Below the pieces are notes generated by a model, which saw only the letters and a program-made list of their open reading frames with translations, was not told the origin of the DNA and searched no databases. The position numbers and the translations under genes were made by a program. This document shows positions 1-5,755 of a DNA stretch of 7,357 bases, piece by piece; the first letter of the stretch is position 1, and every line of letters starts with the position of its first letter. This DNA is from JAAZLS01 sp964463285 (GTDB taxonomy: Bacteria; Bacillota; Dethiobacteria; DTU022): contig CAYXBB010000055.1 of the NCBI GenBank assembly GCA_964463285.1, positions 1 through 7,357 on the forward strand. The letters are read 5' to 3'.

Positions 1-7
1 CGTCGGT

Positions 8-36
8 TTGACATGGTGATGGGGCTGTGCTACAAT
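8..36 (+). promoter_or_regulatory. sigma-A-type promoter of rplU-rpmA
   Basis: A perfect -35 hexamer TTGACA (8-13) and a -10 hexamer TACAAT (31-36, 5 of 6 consensus) are separated by exactly 17 bases. This predicts a transcription start near position 43, about 87 bases upstream of the L21 start codon. It is the best promoter in the window, as expected for a ribosomal protein operon. Confidence 0.85.
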
Positions 37-42
37 TGGCTA

Positions 43-129
43 TGGTTTCCTAACCGCACGGGGGTGGTTTTAAAAGCTTTATCTGGTAAGAGCTACCTGC
101 TCCGGCGAGTCCTGTGAGGGGAGTAAATT
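43..129 (+). ncRNA. structured 5' leader of rplU, probable L21 leader
   Basis: The untranslated leader can fold into two consecutive hairpins. The first pairs AACCGC (52-57) with GTGGTT (64-69). The second pairs AGCTTT (75-80) with AGAGCT (89-94). A third interaction, GCTCC (99-103) with GGAGT (120-124), would cover the SD AGGGGAG (117-123) and could control translation. Many Firmicutes carry an L21 leader (Rfam L21_leader) at this place, thought to be used for autoregulation by the ribosomal protein. The match to that family is from position, size and general shape, not from a covariance search. Confidence 0.55.
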
Positions 130-447
130 ATGTACGCAATTATTGAGACCGGGGGGAAACAGTACCGGGTTGAAGAGGGGAGTTGCTTGCGGGTAGAGAA
201 ATTGCCTGCAAAAAAAGGGGACCCGGTGGTGTTTGAACGGGTATTGATGGTCCGAGACGGTGAGGAGACAAGATTTGGCCGACCTGTGGTGGAAGGATGC
301 CGGGTGAAGGGAAAAATACTTTCGCAGGGACGTGCCCGAAAAATAATTGTGTTTAAATATAAGCCTAAAAAAAACTACCGGGTAAAGAAAGGCCACCGAC
401 AACCTTTTTCGGAAGTACTGATTGAAAGTATAGAACTGGATAATTAA
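130..447 (+). CDS. rplU: 50S ribosomal protein L21
   Basis: L21 is a structural protein of the large ribosomal subunit and binds 23S rRNA. The 105-residue length is normal for the family. The N-terminus (MYAIIETGGKQYRV, residues 1-14) is the classic L21 start, and the basic C-terminal block around residues 76-93 contains the hallmark GHRQPF (88-93). The ATG start has an SD, AGGGGAG at 117-123, six bases upstream. It is the first gene of a two-gene operon with rpmA. The 34-base spacer before the L27 start leaves no room for the prp (ysxB) gene that lies here in Bacillus and many other Firmicutes. Confidence 0.98.
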   Translation: MYAIIETGGKQYRVEEGSCLRVEKLPAKKGDPVVFERVLMVRDGEETRFGRPVVEGCRVKGKILSQGRARKIIVFKYKPKKNYRVKKGHRQPFSEVLIESIELDN

Positions 448-465
448 AAATTTGACCGTGTAACT

Positions 466-473
466 GGAGGAGG
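466..473 (+). promoter_or_regulatory. ribosome binding site that fixes the rpmA start
   Basis: GGAGGAGG at 466-473 lies eight bases before ATG 482. It overlaps the in-frame GTG at 473, so that upstream GTG, which would add Met-Ala-Leu, cannot be the start. The choice decides that mature L27 begins MAHKKG. Confidence 0.85.
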
Positions 474-481
474 TGGCGCTA

Positions 482-751
482 ATGGCTCATAAGAAAGGGG
501 TAGGCAGTTCCCGCAATGGCCGGGACAGCCAGTCGAAACGCCTGGGGGTTAAACGCTTTGGAGGGCAGGAGGTTAAGGCCGGAAGCATTATTGTCCGCCA
601 GAGGGGAACCCGAATCCATCCTGGGTTAAATGTGGGAAGAGGAAAAGACGATACCTTGTTTGCCAAAACAGATGGAGTAGTAACTTTTGAAAATAATAGT
701 CGGGATAGGAAACAGGTTAGCGTATACCCGGTAGAGGATCTGGTTGGTTAA
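482..751 (+). CDS. rpmA: 50S ribosomal protein L27
   Basis: L27 is a large-subunit protein whose N-terminal tail reaches toward the peptidyl transferase centre. The 89 residues match the family length. Residues 1-16 (MAHKKGVGSSRNGRDS) and the signature VRQRGT..HPG (38-48) are diagnostic. The ATG at 482 is chosen because it has a strong SD at proper spacing. Unlike L27 of Bacillus and Staphylococcus, it has no roughly nine-residue N-terminal extension ending in a Prp cleavage site, and no prp gene lies upstream. The tail is therefore ready for use without proteolysis. The stop codon overlaps the base of the following terminator hairpin. Confidence 0.97.
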   Translation: MAHKKGVGSSRNGRDSQSKRLGVKRFGGQEVKAGSIIVRQRGTRIHPGLNVGRGKDDTLFAKTDGVVTFENNSRDRKQVSVYPVEDLVG

Positions 752-784
752 GCTTGGGGGAGCCCCCGGGCTTATTTTTTTCTT
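750..784 (+). terminator. intrinsic terminator after rpmA
   Basis: AAGCTTGGGG (750-759) pairs with CCCCGGGCTT (764-773) around a GAGC loop, giving ten pairs including two G-U. A run of seven T (775-781) and more T follow. The hairpin starts inside the rpmA stop codon and separates the rplU-rpmA unit from obgE. Confidence 0.92.
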
Positions 785-916
785 TCACCAGGGGAAAAAA
801 CGGCATCGGTAGGTTATGAGAACAGCCCCCTGGGGGTATCGCCAAAATAGTTGTGCCTTAATATTTATTTGATATTCAGCAGTACGGGAAAGCAGTTGGG
901 CCGGCTGCTTGGTTTA

Positions 917-945
917 TTGATTTGGCGGTATATGCACTGTATAGC
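917..945 (+). promoter_or_regulatory. candidate promoter of the obgE cluster
   Basis: TTGATT (917-922) and TATAGC (940-945) are spaced 17 bases apart, each matching the sigma-A hexamers at four positions. They lie about 40 bases before obgE in the 232-base gap that follows the rpmA terminator, where a promoter is required. A hairpin of unclear role, AAGCAG (890-895) with CTGCTT (905-910), sits just upstream. The match is moderate, so this is only a candidate. Confidence 0.4.
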
Positions 946-983
946 ACTTGAAGAAAGAATAAAGGACGGGCCCCGCATAACAG

Positions 984-2288
984 ATGTTTATAGATGAAAT
1001 TAAACTGGAAGTACAGGCCGGTCGGGGGGGCAACGGGGCAGTTTCCTTCCGGCGGGAAAAATTTGTCCCCCGGGGTGGACCTGACGGGGGTGACGGGGGT
1101 GACGGGGGTTCAATTTACCTGAAGGCTGATCCGTCATATCATAGTTTTGCAGATTTGCAGGGAAAGAGACAGATCAGGGCAGCCGGCGGTACTTCCGGAC
1201 AGGGACGAAACCGGCATGGACGACAGGGTACCGATGTGCTGGTGCCGGTCCCGGTAGGAACGATTGTAAGAGATCAGCATGGGAAAACCTGGGGTGATCT
1301 CACCCATCCGGGACAGCGGCTCAAGGTGGCCGCCGGAGGCCGGGGCGGAAGGGGCAACAGGCGGTTTGCCGGCTCCAGGCGGAGGGCACCCCGGATTGCC
1401 GAAAAAGGGTTACCGGGTGAACAGAGAACTGTTTTCCTGGAGCTAAAACTCATGGCCCAGGTAGGGCTGGTGGGGTTGCCCAATGCCGGGAAATCAACCT
1501 TACTCGCCCGGGTAAGCCGGGCACACCCCAAAATAGCCTCCTACCCGTTTACTACTTTAGCGCCAATGCTGGGGGTGGTGAACGTCGGTGAGCAGGGTGA
1601 CTTTGTAATGGCTGATCTGCCTGGTTTGATTGCCGGAGCTCATCAGGGAGAAGGATTAGGGCACCGTTTTTTAAGGCATGTAGAAAGAAATCTTCTTTTA
1701 TTGCTGGTGATAGATCTTTCCCCGGAGGCGGTCCCAGAGGCAGTTGAGGCCTACCGTCAGTTACAGCGAGAACTTTCGCTATACAAAAGTGAGTTTTGCG
1801 AAAGCACTCTTTCCGGTTACCCCCAGGTTGTAGCCGGCAACAAGATGGATCTCCCCGGCGCCGAATTAAACCTGCAGCGGCTTGCAGAGCATGTCAACCG
1901 CACAGGGGAGCAAACGGTATGGGGCATTTCTGCTGCTAACGGTAGTGGGGTGGACGAGCTGGTAAGGTTCATGGCCGAAAAGGTTTTGCAGCTACAAATC
2001 CCGGTGAGGGAAGTTGAGCAATTATCTGAAACAGAGATTATAGTGGAACCTGAAGACAGGGACAGATTTTGGATAGAAAAAGATGGCCCAGTATTTGTTG
2101 TCCGTGGCCGGGGAATTGAGAAACTGGTCGCGCAAACTGATTTTGATTTTGATGAGGCAGTGTACCGGTTCCAGCTTATTTGCCGGAAACGCGGCCTGGA
2201 GGGGGAGTTGATAAAACACGGCGTACAGGACGGCGATACAGTAAGAATAGGCGAAGAAGAGTTTTACTATTTTTCTGATCAGGCGTAA
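984..2288 (+). CDS. obgE: Obg family GTPase ObgE/CgtA
   Basis: ObgE is an essential GTPase that associates with the 50S subunit and takes part in ribosome assembly and stress control. All three domains are present in 434 residues. The glycine-rich Obg fold covers about 1-158 (MFIDEIKLEV at the start, GGPDGGDGGDGG at 31-42). The G domain follows, with G1 GLPNAGKS (164-171), switch FTT (189-191), G3 DLPG (211-214), G4 NKMD (286-289) and G5 SAA (316-318). The C-terminal OCT domain covers about 350-430. The start agrees exactly with the family. The only SD-like sequence (AAAGGA, 961-966) is 17 bases upstream, farther than usual. nadD follows after 16 bases and is probably co-transcribed. Confidence 0.98.
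   Translation: MFIDEIKLEVQAGRGGNGAVSFRREKFVPRGGPDGGDGGDGGSIYLKADPSYHSFADLQGKRQIRAAGGTSGQGRNRHGRQGTDVLVPVPVGTIVRDQHGKTWGDLTHPGQRLKVAAGGRGGRGNRRFAGSRRRAPRIAEKGLPGEQRTVFLELKLMAQVGLVGLPNAGKSTLLARVSRAHPKIASYPFTTLAPMLGVVNVGEQGDFVMADLPGLIAGAHQGEGLGHRFLRHVERNLLLLLVIDLSPEAVPEAVEAYRQLQRELSLYKSEFCESTLSGYPQVVAGNKMDLPGAELNLQRLAEHVNRTGEQTVWGISAANGSGVDELVRFMAEKVLQLQIPVREVEQLSETEIIVEPEDRDRFWIEKDGPVFVVRGRGIEKLVAQTDFDFDEAVYRFQLICRKRGLEGELIKHGVQDGDTVRIGEEEFYYFSDQA
1082..1108 (+). repeat. three tandem copies of a 9-base G-rich unit inside obgE
   Basis: TGACGGGGG occurs three times in succession (1082-1090, 1091-1099, 1100-1108), encoding the Asp-Gly-Gly triplets of the Obg glycine-rich domain. The protein repeat is normal for the family. 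The perfect DNA repeat and the G5 runs are a local peculiarity. Confidence 0.9.
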
Positions 2289-2304
2289 CAACAAGGAGGC
2301 CACG

Positions 2305-2940
2305 GTGGGGAACTTTAGCCAACCTAAAGGTAAAGGCAAAACCAACATTGGCCTGATGGGGGGGACTTTTGATCCTATTCACATTGGGCACCTGGTGTCA
2401 GCGGAAGAAGCCAGGCAACAGTTTAATTTGGATTACGTGATTTTTGTTCCGGTAGGACTTCCTCCTCACAAGGATATTGCAGATATCACCTCTCCGGAGC
2501 ACCGCTACCTGATGACCACCCTGGCGGTAATATCCAACCCTTATTTTAAAGTATCCCGATTTGAAATAGATCGTCTAAAACCTTCCTACACCCTGGATAC
2601 GGTTTTGCATTTTGCCGGAGGGGTAGAGTGCAATAATGTCTTTTTTATTACCGGCGCAGATGCTATTTTAGAAATCTCTACCTGGAAGGATTACCGGCAA
2701 CTGTTGGACCTATGTGTATTTATTGCGGTTTCCCGCCCGGGATATCCTTTATCCAGGCTGCGGGAAACACTGGGGGCAGATTGCCCCAAATCAATCAAAA
2801 AAATTCACCTGTTGGAGATCCCGGCACTGGCAATATCATCTACGTTTATCCGGGAAAGGGTAGCGCTGGGCAAAACAATTAAATATTTAACCCCCGAGTC
2901 GGTGGAACAGTATATTGTGAAGAATCAGCTATATTTATAG
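2305..2940 (+). CDS. nadD: nicotinate-nucleotide adenylyltransferase
   Basis: NadD transfers AMP from ATP to nicotinate mononucleotide, making deamido-NAD in NAD biosynthesis. The 211-residue protein has the nucleotidyltransferase core: GGTFDPIHIGHL at 19-30 with the HxGH ATP-binding motif (H26-H29), PPHK at 53-56, PSYTLDT at 93-99, FITGADA at 114-120, SRPGY at 143-147 and the second signature ISSTFIR at 177-183. The GTG start follows AAGGAGG (2293-2299) by five bases. It gives about 13 more N-terminal residues than usual, rich in Lys and Gly, before the first beta strand. The gene is 16 bases behind obgE. In many Firmicutes nadD is directly followed by yqeK, but here an RRM gene separates them. 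Confidence 0.97.
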   Translation: MGNFSQPKGKGKTNIGLMGGTFDPIHIGHLVSAEEARQQFNLDYVIFVPVGLPPHKDIADITSPEHRYLMTTLAVISNPYFKVSRFEIDRLKPSYTLDTVLHFAGGVECNNVFFITGADAILEISTWKDYRQLLDLCVFIAVSRPGYPLSRLRETLGADCPKSIKKIHLLEIPALAISSTFIRERVALGKTIKYLTPESVEQYIVKNQLYL

Positions 2941-2995
2941 GGTTATCATGTCATGTAAGTCGTGTAAGCTTAAGTGTACAGAGTAAAAAATAGGA

Positions 2996-3001
2996 TATAA
3001 T
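2996..3001 (+). promoter_or_regulatory. possible -10 element before the RRM gene
   Basis: A perfect TATAAT lies in the A/T-rich 79-base gap between nadD and the RRM gene. No recognisable -35 or extended -10 accompanies it. Transcription from it would begin at or inside the SD (3008-3012), leaving almost no leader. It could be an internal promoter or a chance match. Confidence 0.25.
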
Positions 3002-3019
3002 ATGGTTGGAGGTGCCAGA

Positions 3020-3274
3020 ATGATAAAAACGTTATATGTAGGTAATATCCCCTGGGCTACTACTGAAGAAGAGTTGCAACAATTCTTTGCTCAGTATGGA
3101 GAAGTAATCGGTTGTCGGATAATTACGGAGCGGGCTACCGGGCGTTCCAGAGGATATGGATTTGTAGAGGTAAGCGAAGAGGATATGGAGGAGATCATGG
3201 AAAAAACTAACGGCAGCGAACTTAACGGGCGCCGGATAGTGGTCAATGAAGCGAAGCCCAGGGAAGAAAATTAG
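3020..3274 (+). CDS. small RNA-binding protein with a single RRM domain
   Basis: This is an 84-residue protein made almost entirely of one RNA recognition motif, a fold that binds single-stranded RNA. RNP2 is LYVGNI (5-10) and RNP1 is RGYGFVEV (44-51), both with the aromatic residues that stack on bases. The beta-alpha-beta-beta-alpha-beta order is readable, ending in RRIVVNEAKP. It resembles the short Rbp/RRM proteins of cyanobacteria and scattered other bacteria, some of which are cold-induced, but it lacks a glycine-rich tail. ATG 3020 is chosen over an in-frame ATG at 3002 because GGAGG (3008-3012) stands seven bases before 3020. It interrupts the usual nadD-yqeK pair. Its RNA target is unknown. 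Confidence 0.93.
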   Translation: MIKTLYVGNIPWATTEEELQQFFAQYGEVIGCRIITERATGRSRGYGFVEVSEEDMEEIMEKTNGSELNGRRIVVNEAKPREEN

Positions 3275-3421
3275 ACGCTCCTTGTTTTGGTAAGATCCTA
3301 CTTATTACCGTAAGTGTCAAAATCTTCAGTGTTAGCATCGGCTGGCCGGCTCGTTTGTTACCGGAATTGTTACAGCGGGGATTATTCAGGCAGCCTGTGA
3401 GAAAAGGGAAAATTGCCGATC

Positions 3422-3985
3422 ATGAAGCGAAATTTACAGGATGTACTTATCAAGCACCTTGGCAACACACTTTACCGGCATAGCCAGGGAGTAGCTCAGA
3501 CGGCAGCTTCCCTGGCAAGGCTCTACGGCGAACAACCGGAGCGGGCTTATCTGGCCGGCATGGTTCATGATTATGGCAAGATTTATTCAGGTGAGGAATT
3601 GCGCCATCGGGCCCGGGAGATGAACCTGGAACTGGACCGGGTGGTATTGACCGAACCGGGGCTGCTTCACGCACCGGTAGGGGCGATCCTGTTATCCAGG
3701 GAACTGGGGATTACGGACACTGAAATTATCAGGGCAGTTACTTATCATACTACCTGCCGGCAGGGAGCCTCACTGCTGGAGAGAATTATTTATCTGGCCG
3801 ATTATATAGAGCCCGGACGCAGGTATCCTTCGGTAAAAAATGTTCGGGAAGCAGCGGAAAACAGCCTAAACACAGCATTATTACTGGCAGTGGATCAGAC
3901 CATTAAAAGAGTCCTGGATCGGGGAAAGCTACTGCATCCCCGATCTGTGGAGTTTCGCAACAGCCTTCTTTTATCAAAAATTTAA
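3422..3985 (+). CDS. yqeK: YqeK-type HD-domain hydrolase (probable Ap4A hydrolase)
   Basis: YqeK proteins are metal-dependent HD-superfamily hydrolases. Characterised Gram-positive members split diadenosine tetraphosphate symmetrically to two ADP. Numbered from ATG 3422 (187 residues), the metal ligands are readable as H20 (RHSQGV), H49-D50 (VHDYGK), H83 (LHAPVG), H109 (YHTT) and D127 (LADYIEPGR). The C-terminal LHPRSVEFRN is also typical. ATG 3422 gives the normal N-terminal length. A TTG at 3413, closer to the SD-like AAAAGGG (3402-3408), would add three residues and cannot be excluded. The spacer of 147 bases after the RRM gene holds no clear promoter. The stop codon runs straight into the probable translation start region of the LCP gene. 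Confidence 0.95.
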   Translation: MKRNLQDVLIKHLGNTLYRHSQGVAQTAASLARLYGEQPERAYLAGMVHDYGKIYSGEELRHRAREMNLELDRVVLTEPGLLHAPVGAILLSRELGITDTEIIRAVTYHTTCRQGASLLERIIYLADYIEPGRRYPSVKNVREAAENSLNTALLLAVDQTIKRVLDRGKLLHPRSVEFRNSLLLSKI

Positions 3986-3989
3986 GGGG
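3984..3989 (+). promoter_or_regulatory. SD-like AAGGGG overlapping the yqeK stop, probably serving the LCP gene
   Basis: AAGGGG at 3984-3989 overlaps the last two bases of the yqeK TAA. It is followed three and nine bases later by in-frame ATT (3993) and ATA (3999) codons of the LCP reading frame. No ATG, GTG or TTG of that frame lies near it. This suggests coupled translation from a rare start codon. Confidence 0.4.
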
Positions 3990-4064
3990 CTGATTCTTAT
4001 AAGGCAGGAAAGGTATTACCGGAAGTCGAAACTTCCCCGGAAATGGCGGCGTCTGGTCTTCCTG

Positions 4065-5165
4065 TTGGGGTGTTTGTTGCTGATCCTGGCAATAGCTTAC
4101 ACTGTTAGTATGGCCTGTAGTTTACAATCCTTTCATAACCAGGAAAACTGGGCTCAACAGTTAAGGCAGCAGGGACCGGAGGGTCAAACCGTATACCTGA
4201 TCTACGGAGTAGATTACTGGGGAGCCAGCCCGTATGTGGAGCGGCTGGTGCTGATACACCAGGATGCCGATCACTTAAGGGTGGTCTACATTCCCGGGAA
4301 CACTCTGGTTAACCAGGAGGCCTTGGGACAGGTCTACCGGCAGGGGGGCAGTTTCGACTTTATTCAGTTTGTCCAGGACTACTTACATCTGCCGGTACAT
4401 CATTACCTGCAGGTTTATTACCAGGGGCTGGTGGAACTGGAGGATCTGTGGGGAGAGATAGCGGTAAGCGATCTTCCGGGAGCGCTTCCCGAGTTGATCC
4501 CGGAGGATAAACATAGTTTGGGAGGATTTGAACTTTATCGTTATTTTTTAACTTCCGGATACCAGGAGACGGCACTTCAGCATCTGGAACGCCAGCGCCA
4601 GGTGTTACTTGCTCTTTGGAAAAAGCTAAATCGCCGGCATGTTTGGAGTCGGTCGCGACTGTTTAAAACACTTTCTCCGTACCTGGAAACCGATCTTTCC
4701 TGGAAAGAATTTCAAGTGTTGGAAAAGCAGTTTGAGAACTATACATTTTCCGAAGTGGAAACGATCCATCTTCCGGGGGTGGAGGAAATTCATCAAAACC
4801 GGCTGTACTGGATTGCCGATTCGCAGGATATTAACCGGTTAGGTTACTTGCTTCGGGGCGAATGGTCGGCAGCGGAAGAGATAAGGGTGGAAATTCTTAA
4901 TGGGAGCGGGGCGGCCGGGCAGGCCACCAGCCTGGCGGAGGTGCTGACACAGGAAGGGTTGCAGGTAGTCAAAACCGGTAATGCCGCTCATTTTTCCTAT
5001 CAGACTACCGAGATTATTTCGTTGGGAGAGACGATTGAGCCGGCTCGAGCAGTATTGGCCTATATACCGGATGCGGTTATTATTCACCAGCCGGATCCGG
5101 AAGCGGAGGCAGATGTGCGGGTGATTATCGGCCAGGATTATCTGCCAGCGGGGGACATAAATTAA
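4065..5165 (+). CDS. LytR-CpsA-Psr (LCP)-like membrane protein with LytR_C domain, catalytic residues altered
   Basis: LCP proteins attach secondary polymers such as teichoic acid to peptidoglycan outside the membrane. Counted from TTG 4065 (366 residues), the protein has a hydrophobic segment at about 3-18, a divergent LCP domain at about 42-175 (LIYGVD at 45-50, YIPGNT at 75-80, ERQRQVL at 165-171) and a C-terminal LytR_C domain from about 283 (VEILNGSG). The usual IPRDT motif reads IPGNT, so the hallmark Arg and Asp are missing. The Arg normally found in the later GD..R part is also absent, so transferase activity is doubtful. The frame stays open upstream of 4065 and encodes a basic arm (RQERYYRKSK, then RKWRR) before the membrane helix. 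The true start is therefore probably an ATT or ATA at 3993 or 3999. The yqeK-LCP-rsfS order is seen in other Clostridia. Confidence 0.82.
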   Translation: MGCLLLILAIAYTVSMACSLQSFHNQENWAQQLRQQGPEGQTVYLIYGVDYWGASPYVERLVLIHQDADHLRVVYIPGNTLVNQEALGQVYRQGGSFDFIQFVQDYLHLPVHHYLQVYYQGLVELEDLWGEIAVSDLPGALPELIPEDKHSLGGFELYRYFLTSGYQETALQHLERQRQVLLALWKKLNRRHVWSRSRLFKTLSPYLETDLSWKEFQVLEKQFENYTFSEVETIHLPGVEEIHQNRLYWIADSQDINRLGYLLRGEWSAAEEIRVEILNGSGAAGQATSLAEVLTQEGLQVVKTGNAAHFSYQTTEIISLGETIEPARAVLAYIPDAVIIHQPDPEAEADVRVIIGQDYLPAGDIN

Positions 5166-5180
5166 AGCAATGCAATTTAA

Positions 5181-5209
5181 TTGTTATCAAAAAACTTACC
5201 AAACATAAA
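5181..5209 (+). promoter_or_regulatory. weak candidate promoter before rsfS
   Basis: TTGTTA (5181-5186) and CATAAA (5204-5209), four matches each, stand 17 bases apart in the unusually A/T-rich 74-base spacer between the LCP gene and rsfS. An internal promoter is possible but the match is weak. Confidence 0.25.
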
Positions 5210-5239
5210 CTTAAGCTGCAAGAAAGGGGTTGTTGCTAC

Positions 5240-5599
5240 TTGACTTTTCAACCGGGAAATAATTCCCGGGAACTGTCCTTACTGGCGGCCCGGTTAATGC
5301 TGGAGAAAAAAGCCCAGGACGTAGTGCTGTTGGAAACGGGGAAAATATCTATTATTGCCGATTATTTTTTAATCGGCACCGGCAATTCCCGGGTTCAGAT
5401 CCGGGCGATTTGCGATCATTTACGTCGACAGTTGAAAGATGATGGATTTTTACCGCTAAGGGTTGAAGGCTACCGGGAAGGATACTGGGTGTTGATGGAT
5501 TACGGCAGCCTGATAATTCACCTGTTTCAACCGGAAGCCAGGGATTTTTATAACCTGGAACGGCTATGGGGCCGGGCACCGGTGGTAGAAGGGGTGTAA
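5240..5599 (+). CDS. rsfS: ribosomal silencing factor RsfS
   Basis: RsfS (YbeB/Iojap family) binds L14 on the 50S subunit and blocks joining of the 30S subunit when nutrients are short. The 119 residues fit the family. Diagnostic stretches are ADYFLIGTGNS (40-50), RAICDHL (55-61), YWVLMDYGSLIIHLF (82-96) and RDFYNLERLW (101-110). The start is TTG 5240, ten bases after AAAGGGG (5223-5229). No ATG, GTG or other TTG of this frame lies close to this SD. The gene closes the obgE cluster and is followed by a terminator. Three gene products here (ObgE, RsfS and perhaps the RRM protein) act on ribosomes or RNA. Confidence 0.97.
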   Translation: MTFQPGNNSRELSLLAARLMLEKKAQDVVLLETGKISIIADYFLIGTGNSRVQIRAICDHLRRQLKDDGFLPLRVEGYREGYWVLMDYGSLIIHLFQPEARDFYNLERLWGRAPVVEGV

Positions 5600-5623
5600 G
5601 TAATGAAGATGCGGGCATATACA

Positions 5624-5653
5624 CCGGCAAGAGCTTATTGCCGGCGTTTTTTT
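5624..5653 (+). terminator. intrinsic terminator after rsfS
   Basis: CCGGCAA (5624-5630) and TTGCCGG (5638-5644) form a perfect seven-pair stem with a seven-base loop. Two bases later a run of seven T (5647-5653) follows. It ends the obgE-rsfS cluster. Confidence 0.9.
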
Positions 5654-5685
5654 AACAGATAAAATAAAGGTGTACCCCGGTGCAC
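5638..5685 (+). promoter_or_regulatory. candidate thiF promoter and overlapping dyad
   Basis: TTGCCG (5638-5643), which is the right arm of the terminator stem, is 16 bases from TAAAAT (5660-5665), a five-of-six -10. Transcription would start near 5672. A 16-base imperfect dyad, GTGTACC-CC-GGTGCAC (5670-5685), lies exactly there, as an operator might. Its ACCCCG (5674-5679) is also complementary to CGGGGT (5741-5746), the only SD-like sequence before thiF. All of this is inferred from sequence shape. Confidence 0.35.
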
Positions 5686-5755
5686 AATGAAATGTTCAAT
5701 GGCCCAATGGCTTCTGGGAAAAGAGCAGCGCTAAAGCAAGCGGGGTTTTTAGAAA

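Noticed and set aside
79..402. Reverse-strand open frame of 107 codons opposite rplU
   Set aside because: It lies antisense to an unmistakable L21 gene and has no recognisable domain. The other reverse-strand frames opposite obgE, nadD, yqeK, LCP, rsfS and modA were dismissed for the same reason.
826..836. CCCCC-T-GGGGG palindrome between rpmA and obgE
   Set aside because: There is no room for a loop and no T-run, so it is not a terminator. A binding site cannot be argued from one copy.
3289..3309. GGTAA/TTACC hairpin after the RRM gene
   Set aside because: The stem is only five pairs and no T-run follows, so a terminator is not supported.
3355..3373. TTGTTAC repeated at 12-base spacing before yqeK, considered as a regulator site or -35
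   Set aside because: No -10 at proper spacing from either copy, and two seven-base matches are weak evidence.
4639..4842. Second + strand frame of 67 codons inside the LCP gene
   Set aside because: It overlaps the LCP gene completely in another frame and shows no homology pattern.
5603..5662. Small ORF of 19 codons after rsfS
   Set aside because: It reads straight through the terminator hairpin and T-run and looks like a chance frame.
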